Both the position numbers and the translations under genes were made by a program. From Anaerolineae bacterium (lineage in GTDB: Bacteria; Chloroflexota; Anaerolineae; 4572-78; NAK82), in NCBI GenBank assembly GCA_030598425.1, contig JAUVPY010000160.1, positions 1-6,611 on the forward strand: DNA of 6,611 nt, in the 5' to 3' direction. Positions 1 through 6,513 of the stretch are shown here, in pieces; position 1 is the first letter of the stretch; each line of letters starts with the position of its first letter. Under the pieces are notes generated by a model. That model made no database searches. It saw only the letters and a list, made by a program, of their open reading frames with translations, and was not told the origin of the DNA.

Positions 1-38
1 GCCGGATCAGATGTATGGAGTGATGTAGCTAGCTCAGG

Positions 39-1709
39 CTAACCGTCCTTGCCCCGGCCAACCTGGTTGATCCATTCATTAGCCTGGTCATAAGCATCAA
101 GCAGCGATTCGCCATACCGCTCGGTGGCTATATAGACGTTGTGCCTGCCGATGACTCTGATAAACTTGGTTTGCACAAACTGATCCCTGACCGCCCGGCT
201 TACCTCTGCCAGCACAAGGCGGCTCTCTTTCTCCCGCAGATTTCCCACGTAGCGCTCAAGCACCTCCAGGAAAGTGCTGCCTACTTCGGCAACTCCCCGG
301 ATGTTCAAGATCGCAACTGCGTGTCTGGTGTTTTCAGGGTCCGGCAGTTGCTCCTCAAACGTAGGCGCGGCGGCAAAGAACAGGCTGCCGTACGGAACCA
401 GGATGGTTGCCTGGTCCGCCGGTAGCTCCTCAGGCGCAGAACGCTCAAGAGGAAGCTCCCCTTCTCCTGTCAACACCCATTCCTCGAGCGTAATCCGGTT
501 GGACTGGTTAAAAACGTACAGGATGATGGCCAATGCGACACCCAGGAAGACCGCATATTGCAGCGGCATAATCAGCGTCGCGACGAGGGTGATGGTCATC
601 ACCGCCTGCTGGACCGGGCCGGTGTTCCACACTGTCTTGACGTCGTCGATTCTGAGAGTGTTGAATCCAACCACCATCAGCAACCCCGCCAGAGCCGGCA
701 TGGCCAGCTTGCCAACCAGGCTGCCAAAGAGCACGAGGGTCAGGGCGATCACCAGGCCGGCAAAGATGTTCGCCCAGCGCGATTTGGCCCCACCGTTGAC
801 CACCAAGGCGGTCGCTGACAGCGATCCCCCGACTGGCATCCCATGAAAAACACCGGCCGCGATATTGGCCACCCCCTGGCCGGCGAAATCGGCGGAGGAA
901 TCGGGATACTTGCCATCCGGGTTCTTGTAACTCTGGCTTACACCTGCCCCTTGCACCAGGCCGACGATGGCCAACGAAATGGCAGGCACGATCAGCGCGG
1001 GAAGCAGCGAGAAATTGGGAAGAACGGGTCGTGGCAATATGCTGGGGATTTCGCTGAGGTCTTCCACCAACGTCACCGAGTCCCAGTCGAAAAGTGGTAC
1101 GAGCAACGAGGCCACGATCAGGGCCACGACCATGCTGAAGCTACCAATGCGCGTGTCCTGGAGCACTACGATGAGCAGGATGGTAGCAATCCCCACCGTC
1201 AGGGTGGGCAGATCGATCTGGTCCCGCTTGAAGAAGGTATCGATGGCTTGCGCCACCTTGTTGCCCCACCTACTGCTGAATCCGGTGAAATCACCGACCT
1301 GGCCCAGGATGATCAGCACCGCCACGCCGTTGATGAAGCCCACCATAACTGAATTGGGGACAAAGCGCGTCAGCCAGCCCATTTTCAACAGGCCCAAGGC
1401 CAGCATAAAAACCCCGGTCAGAACGGCCAACAGGAACAATGCCTGCATAGCGTTTTCGCCAGTTTGTACCGCCGCGGTGCTGGCCACCAACAACGACATA
1501 GCGCTGGTGGTCTGCACGCTCATGAAAGCCGAACTGGTGAATAGCGCGCCGACGGGTGTGGAGAGCATCACGGCGTACAGACCGTGGATCGGGTTCACGC
1601 CCGCCAGCACCGCCGAAGCCATGCTGTCAGGGACGCTTTCGATGCCTAGCGTCAACCCTGCCACAAAGTCTGAGCCGATCGTTTCGCGGTTAATCTGTAA
1701 GCGCATCAT
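39..1709 (-). CDS. SulP/SLC26-family anion transporter with C-terminal STAS domain
   Basis: A 556-residue integral membrane protein of the SulP (SLC26) family, which moves inorganic or organic anions such as sulfate, bicarbonate or dicarboxylates across the cytoplasmic membrane; the substrate cannot be read from the sequence. The SulP signature lies at residues 14-45 (DFVAGLTLGIESVPDSMAS followed by LAGVNPIHGLYA). The second conserved block is at about 270-313 (PDSSADFAGQGVANI, then GGSLSATALVVNGGAKSR). Many hydrophobic segments fill residues about 20-400. A cytoplasmic STAS domain follows at about 435-545, beginning near GSLFFAAAPTFEEQL. Its phosphorylation-loop region reads EVGSTF (475-480) and lacks the usual Asp-Ser/Thr-x-Gly. 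Length is normal for the family. Two ATG codons stand in tandem; the first is preceded by AGGGA with 7-nt spacing. It lies 72 bp downstream of the cyclodeaminase-family gene in the same direction and is probably co-transcribed with it. No terminator is visible in the 38 bp left of its stop. Confidence 0.93.
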   Translation of the reverse strand: MMRLQINRETIGSDFVAGLTLGIESVPDSMASAVLAGVNPIHGLYAVMLSTPVGALFTSSAFMSVQTTSAMSLLVASTAAVQTGENAMQALFLLAVLTGVFMLALGLLKMGWLTRFVPNSVMVGFINGVAVLIILGQVGDFTGFSSRWGNKVAQAIDTFFKRDQIDLPTLTVGIATILLIVVLQDTRIGSFSMVVALIVASLLVPLFDWDSVTLVEDLSEIPSILPRPVLPNFSLLPALIVPAISLAIVGLVQGAGVSQSYKNPDGKYPDSSADFAGQGVANIAAGVFHGMPVGGSLSATALVVNGGAKSRWANIFAGLVIALTLVLFGSLVGKLAMPALAGLLMVVGFNTLRIDDVKTVWNTGPVQQAVMTITLVATLIMPLQYAVFLGVALAIILYVFNQSNRITLEEWVLTGEGELPLERSAPEELPADQATILVPYGSLFFAAAPTFEEQLPDPENTRHAVAILNIRGVAEVGSTFLEVLERYVGNLREKESRLVLAEVSRAVRDQFVQTKFIRVIGRHNVYIATERYGESLLDAYDQANEWINQVGRGKDG

Positions 1710-1740
1710 TTTTTCTTCCCTGAGATGGTGTAATTGCTGC

Positions 1741-1782
1741 GACTCGAAACTCGTAACTCAGAACTCGAAACCCAAAACTACT
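1741..1782. repeat. Heptamer tandem repeat (AACTCGN-like), six units
   Basis: Six consecutive 7-bp units in exact phase start at 1741, 1748, 1755, 1762, 1769 and 1776. The first four are GACTCGA, AACTCGT, AACTCAG and AACTCGA; the last two (AACCCAA, AACTACT) are more decayed. The tract fills most of the gap between the cyclodeaminase-family gene and the SulP gene. Its last base is also the last base of the cyclodeaminase stop codon (1782-1784 on the complementary strand). It would be transcribed in the mRNA joining the two genes. Its function is unknown. Confidence 0.8.
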
Positions 1783-2756
1783 CACAGCGGCAGCCAGGTA
1801 CCGATACCCCGCTCCACCGCCCGCTGGTAGATGAGGATGGCCGTAGCCATGTCGTCGATGGCCAGGCCCAGGTTGCAGCAGATATTGCGCTCGTCGTCCC
1901 GCTCTCGTCCCGGTCGCTTCCCGGCCGCCAACTCACCCAGATCGGCGTGGATGGCGGGAATACTCTGGAAGTAGCCCACTTCCTGGTAGTAGCGCAGTTG
2001 AGGGCTGTCGTCGGTGCAGAATTTGTCGGCTTGGGCGAATGCGTCCGGGTGCCAGTATGAGTCAAAATCAACCGGCGAGGCGAAAGCGCCCCTCTCCAGC
2101 CAGTCGGCCTTGATCGTGGCGTGCGGCTCCTTGAGGATGGGGCCGGCCGTCACCACGATGTCGCAGCCCGTGACCGCATCGCGCGGCTGGCTAACCGGCT
2201 CCACCGGGAAGCCGATCTTCTCGCTCATCTCGGTCGCGTAGGCTTCGGTCCGTTCCGGGGCGACGTCGTAGGCGTGGGCAGAGGTCAGCGGGAAAAGCTC
2301 ATTCAGCGCCAGGAGGTTGGTCCGCCCCTGCACACCGCAGCCCAGTATCCCCACGCTGGTCGAATCAGGCCGGGCCAGGTATTTGGCGGCCAGGGCGGTC
2401 GCCGCGCCGGTGCGCATGCCGGTGATCCATACACAGTCCATCACGCTAAGCGGTAGACCGGTCTCCGGATCGTTGAGGACCAGCAGACCGGTGATGTAGG
2501 GCAGCCCCCGACTCAGATTCTCTGGGAAGCCACTCACCCATTTCAGCCCGGCCGACTTGAGCGCCGGTATGTAAGCCGGCATGGCGTGGATAAAGGCGTC
2601 GGGCTGCGGGTGAATGCCCGGTTTCGGCGGCATTTCCACCCGCTCCTCACCCTTCTCCTTGAAGGCGACCTCCAACGCGTCGATGATCTCGCGCATAGTC
2701 AGGCCGACGGCACTGACGTCGGCTTGGCTTAGATAGAGCAATCTCATTTCGGACAT
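1782..2756 (-). CDS. Ornithine cyclodeaminase/mu-crystallin family NAD(P)-dependent protein
   Basis: A 324-residue soluble protein of the ornithine cyclodeaminase/mu-crystallin family. Members use NAD(P) for reactions on amino acids or cyclic imines (ornithine cyclodeaminase, alanine dehydrogenase, ketimine reductase). The nucleotide-binding turn is GCGVQG at 139-144. Family blocks include GLKWVSGFPEN (70-80, containing the conserved Lys72), LNDPETGLPLSVMD (94-107), TGMRTGAATALAAKYLA (112-128), LGELAAGKRPGR (273-284) and LGLAIDDMATA (296-306). The segment after the Rossmann fold, where true ornithine cyclodeaminases carry a GGDCPGKTEL-like stretch with the catalytic Asp, here reads PVDFDSYWHPDAF (228-240). 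The reaction is therefore uncertain and ornithine may not be the substrate. A subset of such proteins is, as I recall, annotated as tyramine oxidase subunit B; I could not verify a match. The first ATG is supported by GGGAGG at 2763-2768, 6 nt upstream. It has its own promoter and probably heads a unit with the SulP gene. Confidence 0.9.
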   Translation of the reverse strand: MSEMRLLYLSQADVSAVGLTMREIIDALEVAFKEKGEERVEMPPKPGIHPQPDAFIHAMPAYIPALKSAGLKWVSGFPENLSRGLPYITGLLVLNDPETGLPLSVMDCVWITGMRTGAATALAAKYLARPDSTSVGILGCGVQGRTNLLALNELFPLTSAHAYDVAPERTEAYATEMSEKIGFPVEPVSQPRDAVTGCDIVVTAGPILKEPHATIKADWLERGAFASPVDFDSYWHPDAFAQADKFCTDDSPQLRYYQEVGYFQSIPAIHADLGELAAGKRPGRERDDERNICCNLGLAIDDMATAILIYQRAVERGIGTWLPL

Positions 2757-2799
2757 GAAGAACCTCCCTCGCTTTTGGAGTTCGTGGATGACGCAGCAT

Positions 2800-2828
2800 A
2801 CTATACCTCACCTCCCGCCAACAATCAA
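2800..2828 (-). promoter_or_regulatory. Sigma70-type promoter of the cyclodeaminase-family/SulP unit
   Basis: Read on the minus strand, a -35 box TTGATT (2823-2828) and a -10 box TATAGT (2800-2805) are separated by exactly 17 bp. Transcription would start near 2793, giving a leader of about 37 nt before the ATG at 2756. The promoter sits directly downstream of the secF terminator, so the two units look transcriptionally separate. Confidence 0.7.
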
Positions 2829-2854
2829 GACAAATTGCACAAAGTAGCTGCCAG

Positions 2855-2889
2855 ATAAAAAGAGAAGGGGACGAACCCAGTCGTCCCCT
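2855..2889 (-). terminator. Intrinsic terminator of the secD-secF operon
   Basis: A perfect 9-bp stem (AGGGGACGA at 2866-2874, TCGTCCCCT at 2881-2889) encloses a 6-nt loop. On the minus strand it is followed by TCTCTTTTTAT (2855-2865), a U-rich tail. This is the classic rho-independent arrangement, about 60 nt beyond the secF stop. The plus-strand side has no T tract, so it works in one direction. Confidence 0.9.
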
Positions 2890-2949
2890 CGGATTGTCAG
2901 ATTGCCTAGCCTGAAAGCGTAGTATGTGCGAAGCCTATCTCCCTTCTGA

Positions 2950-3894
2950 TCACGCCGTCGCCCGTGCCGGACGCCTCAGCAGGCGTCGGAAGAAGTTCCC
3001 AATCTCACCCTTTTGCCAGGTCACCAGCAACGGTGCCGCGATGCAGATAGAGGAGTACGTACCACTCAGCAGCCCCACCAACAGCACGGCCACAAACTGC
3101 TTGATCGTGGCACCCCCGAACAGGAGGATGGCAATCAGCACGAACATGGCGTTGAGCTGGGTCGCCAGCGAGCGGTGTACCGTCTCCAGTAAGCTGCGGT
3201 TGACAATCGTCTCGTAGTCCTCGCCCCGCCGCTTGGGGATGTTCTCACGGATTCGGTCGAAGACGACGATGCTATCCTGCACCGAGAAACCAATGACCGT
3301 CAACAGCGCGGTCAGAAAAAGGGCGTCTACCTCCCAGCCGAGCGCCAGCCCGGTTATCGCGAAGAGCCCGCACACCACCAGCACGTCGTGAATCATGGCC
3401 GTGATGGCGCATGCACCGTAGCGGAACGAGTGGGGCACATTGCGAAAAGCCCACCAGATGAAGGCCAGAATGACCACTGATGCTGCCATGACAGCAATAC
3501 CGGCTGCTCGCGTCACCTCACTGCCGATGGTGGGCCCGACCGCCTCAAAGCGCAGCTCCTCAAAGAGGCCAATCGTGTCGCGAAGAGTGTCTTGAATCTG
3601 CACCTTGGTCTCGTTGTCCAGAAACTTGGACCGGATGAGCGCCGTGCTACCGTCGCCCGCGGTTTGCACCGTCGTGTCCCCATAGCCTTGGTCCACGAAG
3701 ACTTGCCTGACCTCGGCTGGCTGAATAAGCTGCTCAAAGCGCAGCTCCTGCAGCGCTCCGCCCGTGAAGTCAATGCTCAGCTTGAGCGGCGTGCCGAATT
3801 GCAGCATCGATATGATCATCGCGATCACGCCGGGGATGATGATAATCGTCGATAGAGTGTAATACAGGTTACGTCGTTGGACTATGTTGAACAT
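2950..3894 (-). CDS. secF: Protein translocase subunit SecF
   Basis: SecF, 314 residues, is the partner of SecD in the membrane complex that uses the proton gradient to complete export of proteins through SecYEG. One transmembrane segment at about 12-31 is followed by IDFTGG (41-46), the periplasmic domain, GPTIGSEV (120-127) and five further hydrophobic segments. Family motifs are HDVLVV (169-174), GFSVQDSIVVFDRIREN (202-218) and the LFGG...GTYSSI block (258-282). Asp207, in the position of the functionally important RND-family transmembrane Asp, is kept. The residue before it is Gln206 where Asn is usual, and Phe203 replaces the common Tyr. A basic tail (RRLLRRPAR) ends the protein. The start is the ATG at 3894, with AGAGG 4 nt upstream. 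It lies 22 bp after secD in the same operon. Length is normal for a stand-alone SecF. Confidence 0.97.
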   Translation of the reverse strand: MFNIVQRRNLYYTLSTIIIIPGVIAMIISMLQFGTPLKLSIDFTGGALQELRFEQLIQPAEVRQVFVDQGYGDTTVQTAGDGSTALIRSKFLDNETKVQIQDTLRDTIGLFEELRFEAVGPTIGSEVTRAAGIAVMAASVVILAFIWWAFRNVPHSFRYGACAITAMIHDVLVVCGLFAITGLALGWEVDALFLTALLTVIGFSVQDSIVVFDRIRENIPKRRGEDYETIVNRSLLETVHRSLATQLNAMFVLIAILLFGGATIKQFVAVLLVGLLSGTYSSICIAAPLLVTWQKGEIGNFFRRLLRRPARATA

Positions 3895-3916
3895 ATCGCC
3901 TCTCAGATATCAGCGG

Positions 3917-5392
3917 TCAGTCAGAAGTCGTCTGACCGGCTGGCGCTTGGCTAATACGGAAAACGCCCAGCAGCCACATGTGCCGGCGCAAACTCTCTCC
4001 CGTCAGGTCGAAGGTAAAGCGAATGAAGGTGCGGGTCACGAAAACCGCTGTGAACAGGTTGATGACCAACCCGAGCGCCAGTGTAATGGCAAAGCCCTTC
4101 ACGATACCGGCGCCGAAGTTTGAGCCGAACCAGAAAAGGATGGCGCAGGTGAGTAAGGTGCTAAGGTTGGAGTCGCGAATGGAAGGCCAGGCACGGCTGA
4201 ATCCGGCTTCCATGGCTACCTGCAGACTGCGTCCAGCGCGTATTTCCTCCTTCATCCGTTCGAAGACCAGGATGTTGGCGTCGACCGCCATACCCATCGA
4301 CAGGATAAAGCCGGTGATGGCCGGCAAGGTGAGGGTGACCGGGATGAGCTTATATAGGGCGAAGTTAAGCAATGCATAGATGATTAATGCCAGGTCAGCC
4401 AGAAACCCTGGCAGCCGGTAGTAAGTGATCATAAACAGCAGGACGACGAACAGGCCGATGGCTCCGGCTTGAATGCTGCGCTGGATCGAGTCCTGTCCCA
4501 GGGTTGGCCCTATTGTCCGGTTCTCGACTACCTTGAGCGGGACGGGCAGCGCACCGTATTTCATCTTGATGGAAACATCGCGGGCCTCTTCCAGGGGAAA
4601 ACCACCGGGTGTGTTGCTGCTGATGATGCCGCTGCCACCGGTGATCGCCTGGTTGATGACGGGTGCTGAAACGACCTCCTTGTCGAGGACGATCGCCACG
4701 ATATCACCCACGTGTTGAATCGAGTAGTCTCGGAAAATCTGGGCTCCTTCATCCGTCAGCTCAAAGGCAATGACCACCTGTCCCAGGTCGTCGGTCGTCA
4801 GGCCGGCATCTTTCAGGTGACGGCCGGTCATAAGGGTGGGGAAGACACGGTCGGGGTAGGCGTACCCCGCCGCCGTCAATGCCTCGGTGCCGGTCAGCGC
4901 CGTTGTTGGGGTTATGGCCTGGTCGGTGCCCTCCCCTTCCTCATCGTCCAGGCTGGTGTGGATGCGCATTCCCTCGGCTAGAGGGGTGCGCTGGGCTTCC
5001 ACGAATTCCAGCAAACCGGTTTCGCGCAGCGTGGCGATTGCCTGATCAGGGTCTTCGATGCCCGGCAACTCCACGATGATGCGTTGGTCTCCCTGGAGCT
5101 GCACCAGCGGCTCGGTAACCCCCAACCCATTGACGCGGTTCTCGATAATCACACGGGCGGCTTGCATCGTCTGGGTGTCAAAGGCTGCCTGCTGGTCAGC
5201 CGGTACGTCGGCCTCCAGCAAGACTTGCAGGCCGCCTTGTAAGTCAAGACCCTGGTGGATGCGGATGTCTCGGTCAATTACGAGGTTGCCGCTACTCAGG
5301 TGCAAACCAGGATTGTTCGGCTGATCGACCCAGATGAGAACAGCCGCGAGTATAATGATGCCTACTAGAAGACTGATATTGCGTTGGCGCAT
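3917..5392 (-). CDS. secD: Protein translocase subunit SecD
   Basis: SecD, 491 residues, forms with SecF the proton-driven RND-type subcomplex of the Sec export machinery. An N-terminal membrane anchor (about 6-22) precedes HQGLDLQGG (46-54) and the periplasmic P1 domain with ENRVNGLGVTEP (84-95) and IIVELPGIEDPDQA (105-118). The segment ALPVPLKVVENRTIGPTLG (281-299) leads into five more hydrophobic segments. The TM4 motif GMAVDANILVFERMKEE (367-383) holds the conserved Asp371, and SNLSTLLT (408-415) matches the TM5 block usually seen as DANLTTLLT. Residues about 148-176 form an acidic, Thr/Ala-rich low-complexity stretch within the periplasmic part. The start ATG at 5392 follows AGAGG (5398-5402) with 5-nt spacing. 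It is the first gene of a secD-secF operon driven by the consensus promoter at 5457-5485. No yajC is adjacent inside the window. Confidence 0.97.
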   Translation of the reverse strand: MRQRNISLLVGIIILAAVLIWVDQPNNPGLHLSSGNLVIDRDIRIHQGLDLQGGLQVLLEADVPADQQAAFDTQTMQAARVIIENRVNGLGVTEPLVQLQGDQRIIVELPGIEDPDQAIATLRETGLLEFVEAQRTPLAEGMRIHTSLDDEEGEGTDQAITPTTALTGTEALTAAGYAYPDRVFPTLMTGRHLKDAGLTTDDLGQVVIAFELTDEGAQIFRDYSIQHVGDIVAIVLDKEVVSAPVINQAITGGSGIISSNTPGGFPLEEARDVSIKMKYGALPVPLKVVENRTIGPTLGQDSIQRSIQAGAIGLFVVLLFMITYYRLPGFLADLALIIYALLNFALYKLIPVTLTLPAITGFILSMGMAVDANILVFERMKEEIRAGRSLQVAMEAGFSRAWPSIRDSNLSTLLTCAILFWFGSNFGAGIVKGFAITLALGLVINLFTAVFVTRTFIRFTFDLTGESLRRHMWLLGVFRISQAPAGQTTSD

Positions 5393-5456
5393 GGATGCCT
5401 CTGTTGTTTGGTCAGATTACAGTGAAGAATTATCACCTCACGGGGCAAACAGAACG

Positions 5457-5485
5457 ATTATAGCCCGTGGGGTGTGGAGTGTCAA
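5457..5485 (-). promoter_or_regulatory. Perfect-consensus sigma70-type promoter of secD-secF
   Basis: On the minus strand, TTGACA (5480-5485) and TATAAT (5457-5462) are separated by exactly 17 bp, matching the housekeeping consensus at all 12 positions. An AT-rich stretch (ATATAT, 5486-5491) lies just upstream of the -35 box. Transcription would begin near 5450, leaving a leader of about 58 nt before the secD ATG. High constitutive expression would be expected unless a repressor binds here. Confidence 0.85.
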
Positions 5486-5500
5486 ATATATCGCGAGGGC

Positions 5501-5529
5501 GTCGATGTTGATCGATTGTACAACGCGAC
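5501..5529. promoter_or_regulatory. Imperfect inverted repeat upstream of the secD promoter (possible operator)
   Basis: GTCG..GTTG (5501-5510) is mirrored by CAAC.CGAC (5521-5529) around a 10-nt centre, with one extra base in the left arm. The nested palindrome TTGTACAA lies at 5516-5523. It sits between the secD -35 box and the divergent HAD gene, where a regulator could act, but short dyads like this also arise by chance. Confidence 0.2.
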
Positions 5530-5567
5530 TTTGCGGCCGCAACTCTGCGGTCGCAACTCTGCGGCCC
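5526..5567. repeat. 14-bp tandem repeat made of two alternating heptamers
   Basis: GCGGCCGCAACTCT (5533-5546) is followed immediately by GCGGTCGCAACTCT (5547-5560), which differs at one base, and then by a half unit GCGGCCC (5561-5567). A diverged heptamer CGACTTT precedes it at 5526-5532. The tract is six 7-bp blocks alternating between a CAACTCT-like and a GCGGYCG-like unit. It includes the 12-bp palindrome TTGCGGCCGCAA (5531-5542). It lies in the 273-bp divergent gap between secD and the HAD gene. Confidence 0.85.
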
Positions 5568-5628
5568 GGAGAAAGGCTCATCCGAACTGGGGTGCGTCCC
5601 GAGTTTTAGGGAAACGGGCAAAACGGGG

Positions 5629-5634
5629 TAAAAT
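5629..5634 (+). promoter_or_regulatory. Weak candidate -10 box for the HAD gene
   Basis: TAAAAT lies 31 bp upstream of the chosen HAD start and is the best -10-like hexamer on the plus strand near it. No convincing -35 box is found 16-18 bp upstream; the nearest match is TTTAGG or TTAGGG. Offered only as the most likely position if the gene has its own promoter here. Confidence 0.25.
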
Positions 5635-5665
5635 AAGGGACACTATCTTCGAGCGAATTGATGGT

Positions 5666-6469
5666 ATGAGACGACCAGGCATCATCTTCGATTTGGATGG
5701 CACCGTTTATCTTGGTGACCGCCTGATTCCCGGCGCCCGTGAAACTGTCCAATGGCTGCGCCAGCACGACCATCCCATCGTCTTTGTCTCCAACAAGCCC
5801 CTGCAAAGCCGCGCCGATTACGCGGCCAAGCTGACGCGCCTGGACATCCCCACCCGTCCTGACGAGGTGATTAACTCGTCTCTGGTGCTGGTCCGCTACA
5901 TGAGCCGCGAGATGCCGGGGGCCGCCGTGTACCCGGTCGGCGAGCCGCCGCTGCTGGAGGAACTGACGGCCGCCGGCTTTCGAATAAGCGAGGATCGCGA
6001 TGAGATTGAGGTCGTGGTGGCCAGCTTCGACCGTTCGTTTGACTATCGCAAGCTAGACATTGCCTTCCAGGCCCTGCGGCGTGGCGCGCGCTTTCTCGCT
6101 ACCAACGCCGACGCCACTTGCCCGGTGGAGGGGGGCGAGATCCCTGACGCGGGCGCTGTGATCGGTGCTCTGGAAGGTTGCAGCAAGCGAGAAGTAGAAT
6201 TGGTGGTGGGCAAGCCCTCGCCCCTCATCGTCGAGGTCGCTATCGAACAACTGGGCCGGCGGGCTGACGAGTGCCTGATGGTCGGCGACCGCGTGGAGAC
6301 CGATATCCTGATGGGGCAGCGGGCTGGAATGACCACCGCCCTGGTGCTGACCGGCGTCACCCGGCGGGAAGACCTGGCTGGTGCTCCCGTCCGGCCTGAC
6401 CACGTATTGGGCAGCATCACTGAGGTACCGAGGTTGTTTAGCAGTGAAGACGTGACGCGTGATCCGTGA
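5666..6469 (+). CDS. HAD superfamily class IIA phosphatase (NagD-like)
   Basis: A 267-residue cytosolic phosphatase of the haloacid dehalogenase superfamily, subfamily IIA, a group that includes NagD, 4-nitrophenyl phosphatases and nucleotide or sugar-phosphate phosphatases. Motif I is DLDGTVY (9-15), with Asp9 as nucleophile and Asp11 as acid/base. Motif II is VSNKP (41-45), with Ser42 where Thr is common. Motif III Lys183 lies in GKPSP, and motif IV is GDRVETDI (207-214). The C2 cap carries TNADATCPV (146-154) and DAGAVIGALE (161-170). The reading frame is open back to an ATG at 5474, but the extra 64 residues cross the 14-bp repeat and show no family similarity. ATG 5666 puts motif I at the usual distance from the N terminus. 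Its ribosome site is weak (GAGCG at 5651-5655). The last five codons (VTRDP) and the stop lie inside the heptamer array beginning at 6451. The physiological substrate is unknown. Confidence 0.93.
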   Translation: MRRPGIIFDLDGTVYLGDRLIPGARETVQWLRQHDHPIVFVSNKPLQSRADYAAKLTRLDIPTRPDEVINSSLVLVRYMSREMPGAAVYPVGEPPLLEELTAAGFRISEDRDEIEVVVASFDRSFDYRKLDIAFQALRRGARFLATNADATCPVEGGEIPDAGAVIGALEGCSKREVELVVGKPSPLIVEVAIEQLGRRADECLMVGDRVETDILMGQRAGMTTALVLTGVTRREDLAGAPVRPDHVLGSITEVPRLFSSEDVTRDP

Positions 6470-6513
6470 TCCGTGTTTCGTAGTGCGTACTGCGTATTCC
6501 GTATTGCGTATTC
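6451..6513. repeat. Heptamer tandem array, nine CGTNNNN units in exact phase
   Basis: Nine 7-bp units, each beginning with CGT, start at 6451 and every 7 bp to 6507. They drift in sequence from left to right: CGTGACG and CGTGATC (twice), then CGTGTTT, CGTAGTG and CGTACTG, then CGTATTC, CGTATTG, CGTATTC. The array begins inside the HAD gene, supplies its last five codons and stop, and runs 44 bp beyond it. Four inverted units follow at 6534-6561. Confidence 0.88.

Noticed and set aside
1..38. Possible terminator or gene end left of the SulP stop
   Set aside because: Only a short AGCTAGCT palindrome is seen, with no stem plus U tract, and too little sequence to judge a neighbouring gene.
967..1830. 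A 287-codon plus-strand open frame opposite the SulP gene, with shorter ones at 274-846 and 843-1352
   Set aside because: They are antisense to a well-supported SulP gene. Their translations show no membrane pattern, domain or motif, and their lengths are expected from GC-rich coding DNA read on the opposite strand.
3272..3773. Small minus-strand frames overlapping secF in another register
   Set aside because: They lie wholly within secF, which has full-length family similarity, and show no motifs of their own.
5526..5567. Possible CRISPR array
   Set aside because: The repeats are 14 bp with no unique spacers between them and no cas genes are present.
5474..5665. A 64-codon N-terminal extension of the HAD gene
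   Set aside because: It runs through the secD -35 box and the 14-bp repeat, its translation has no similarity to HAD proteins, and ATG 5666 places motif I at the normal position.
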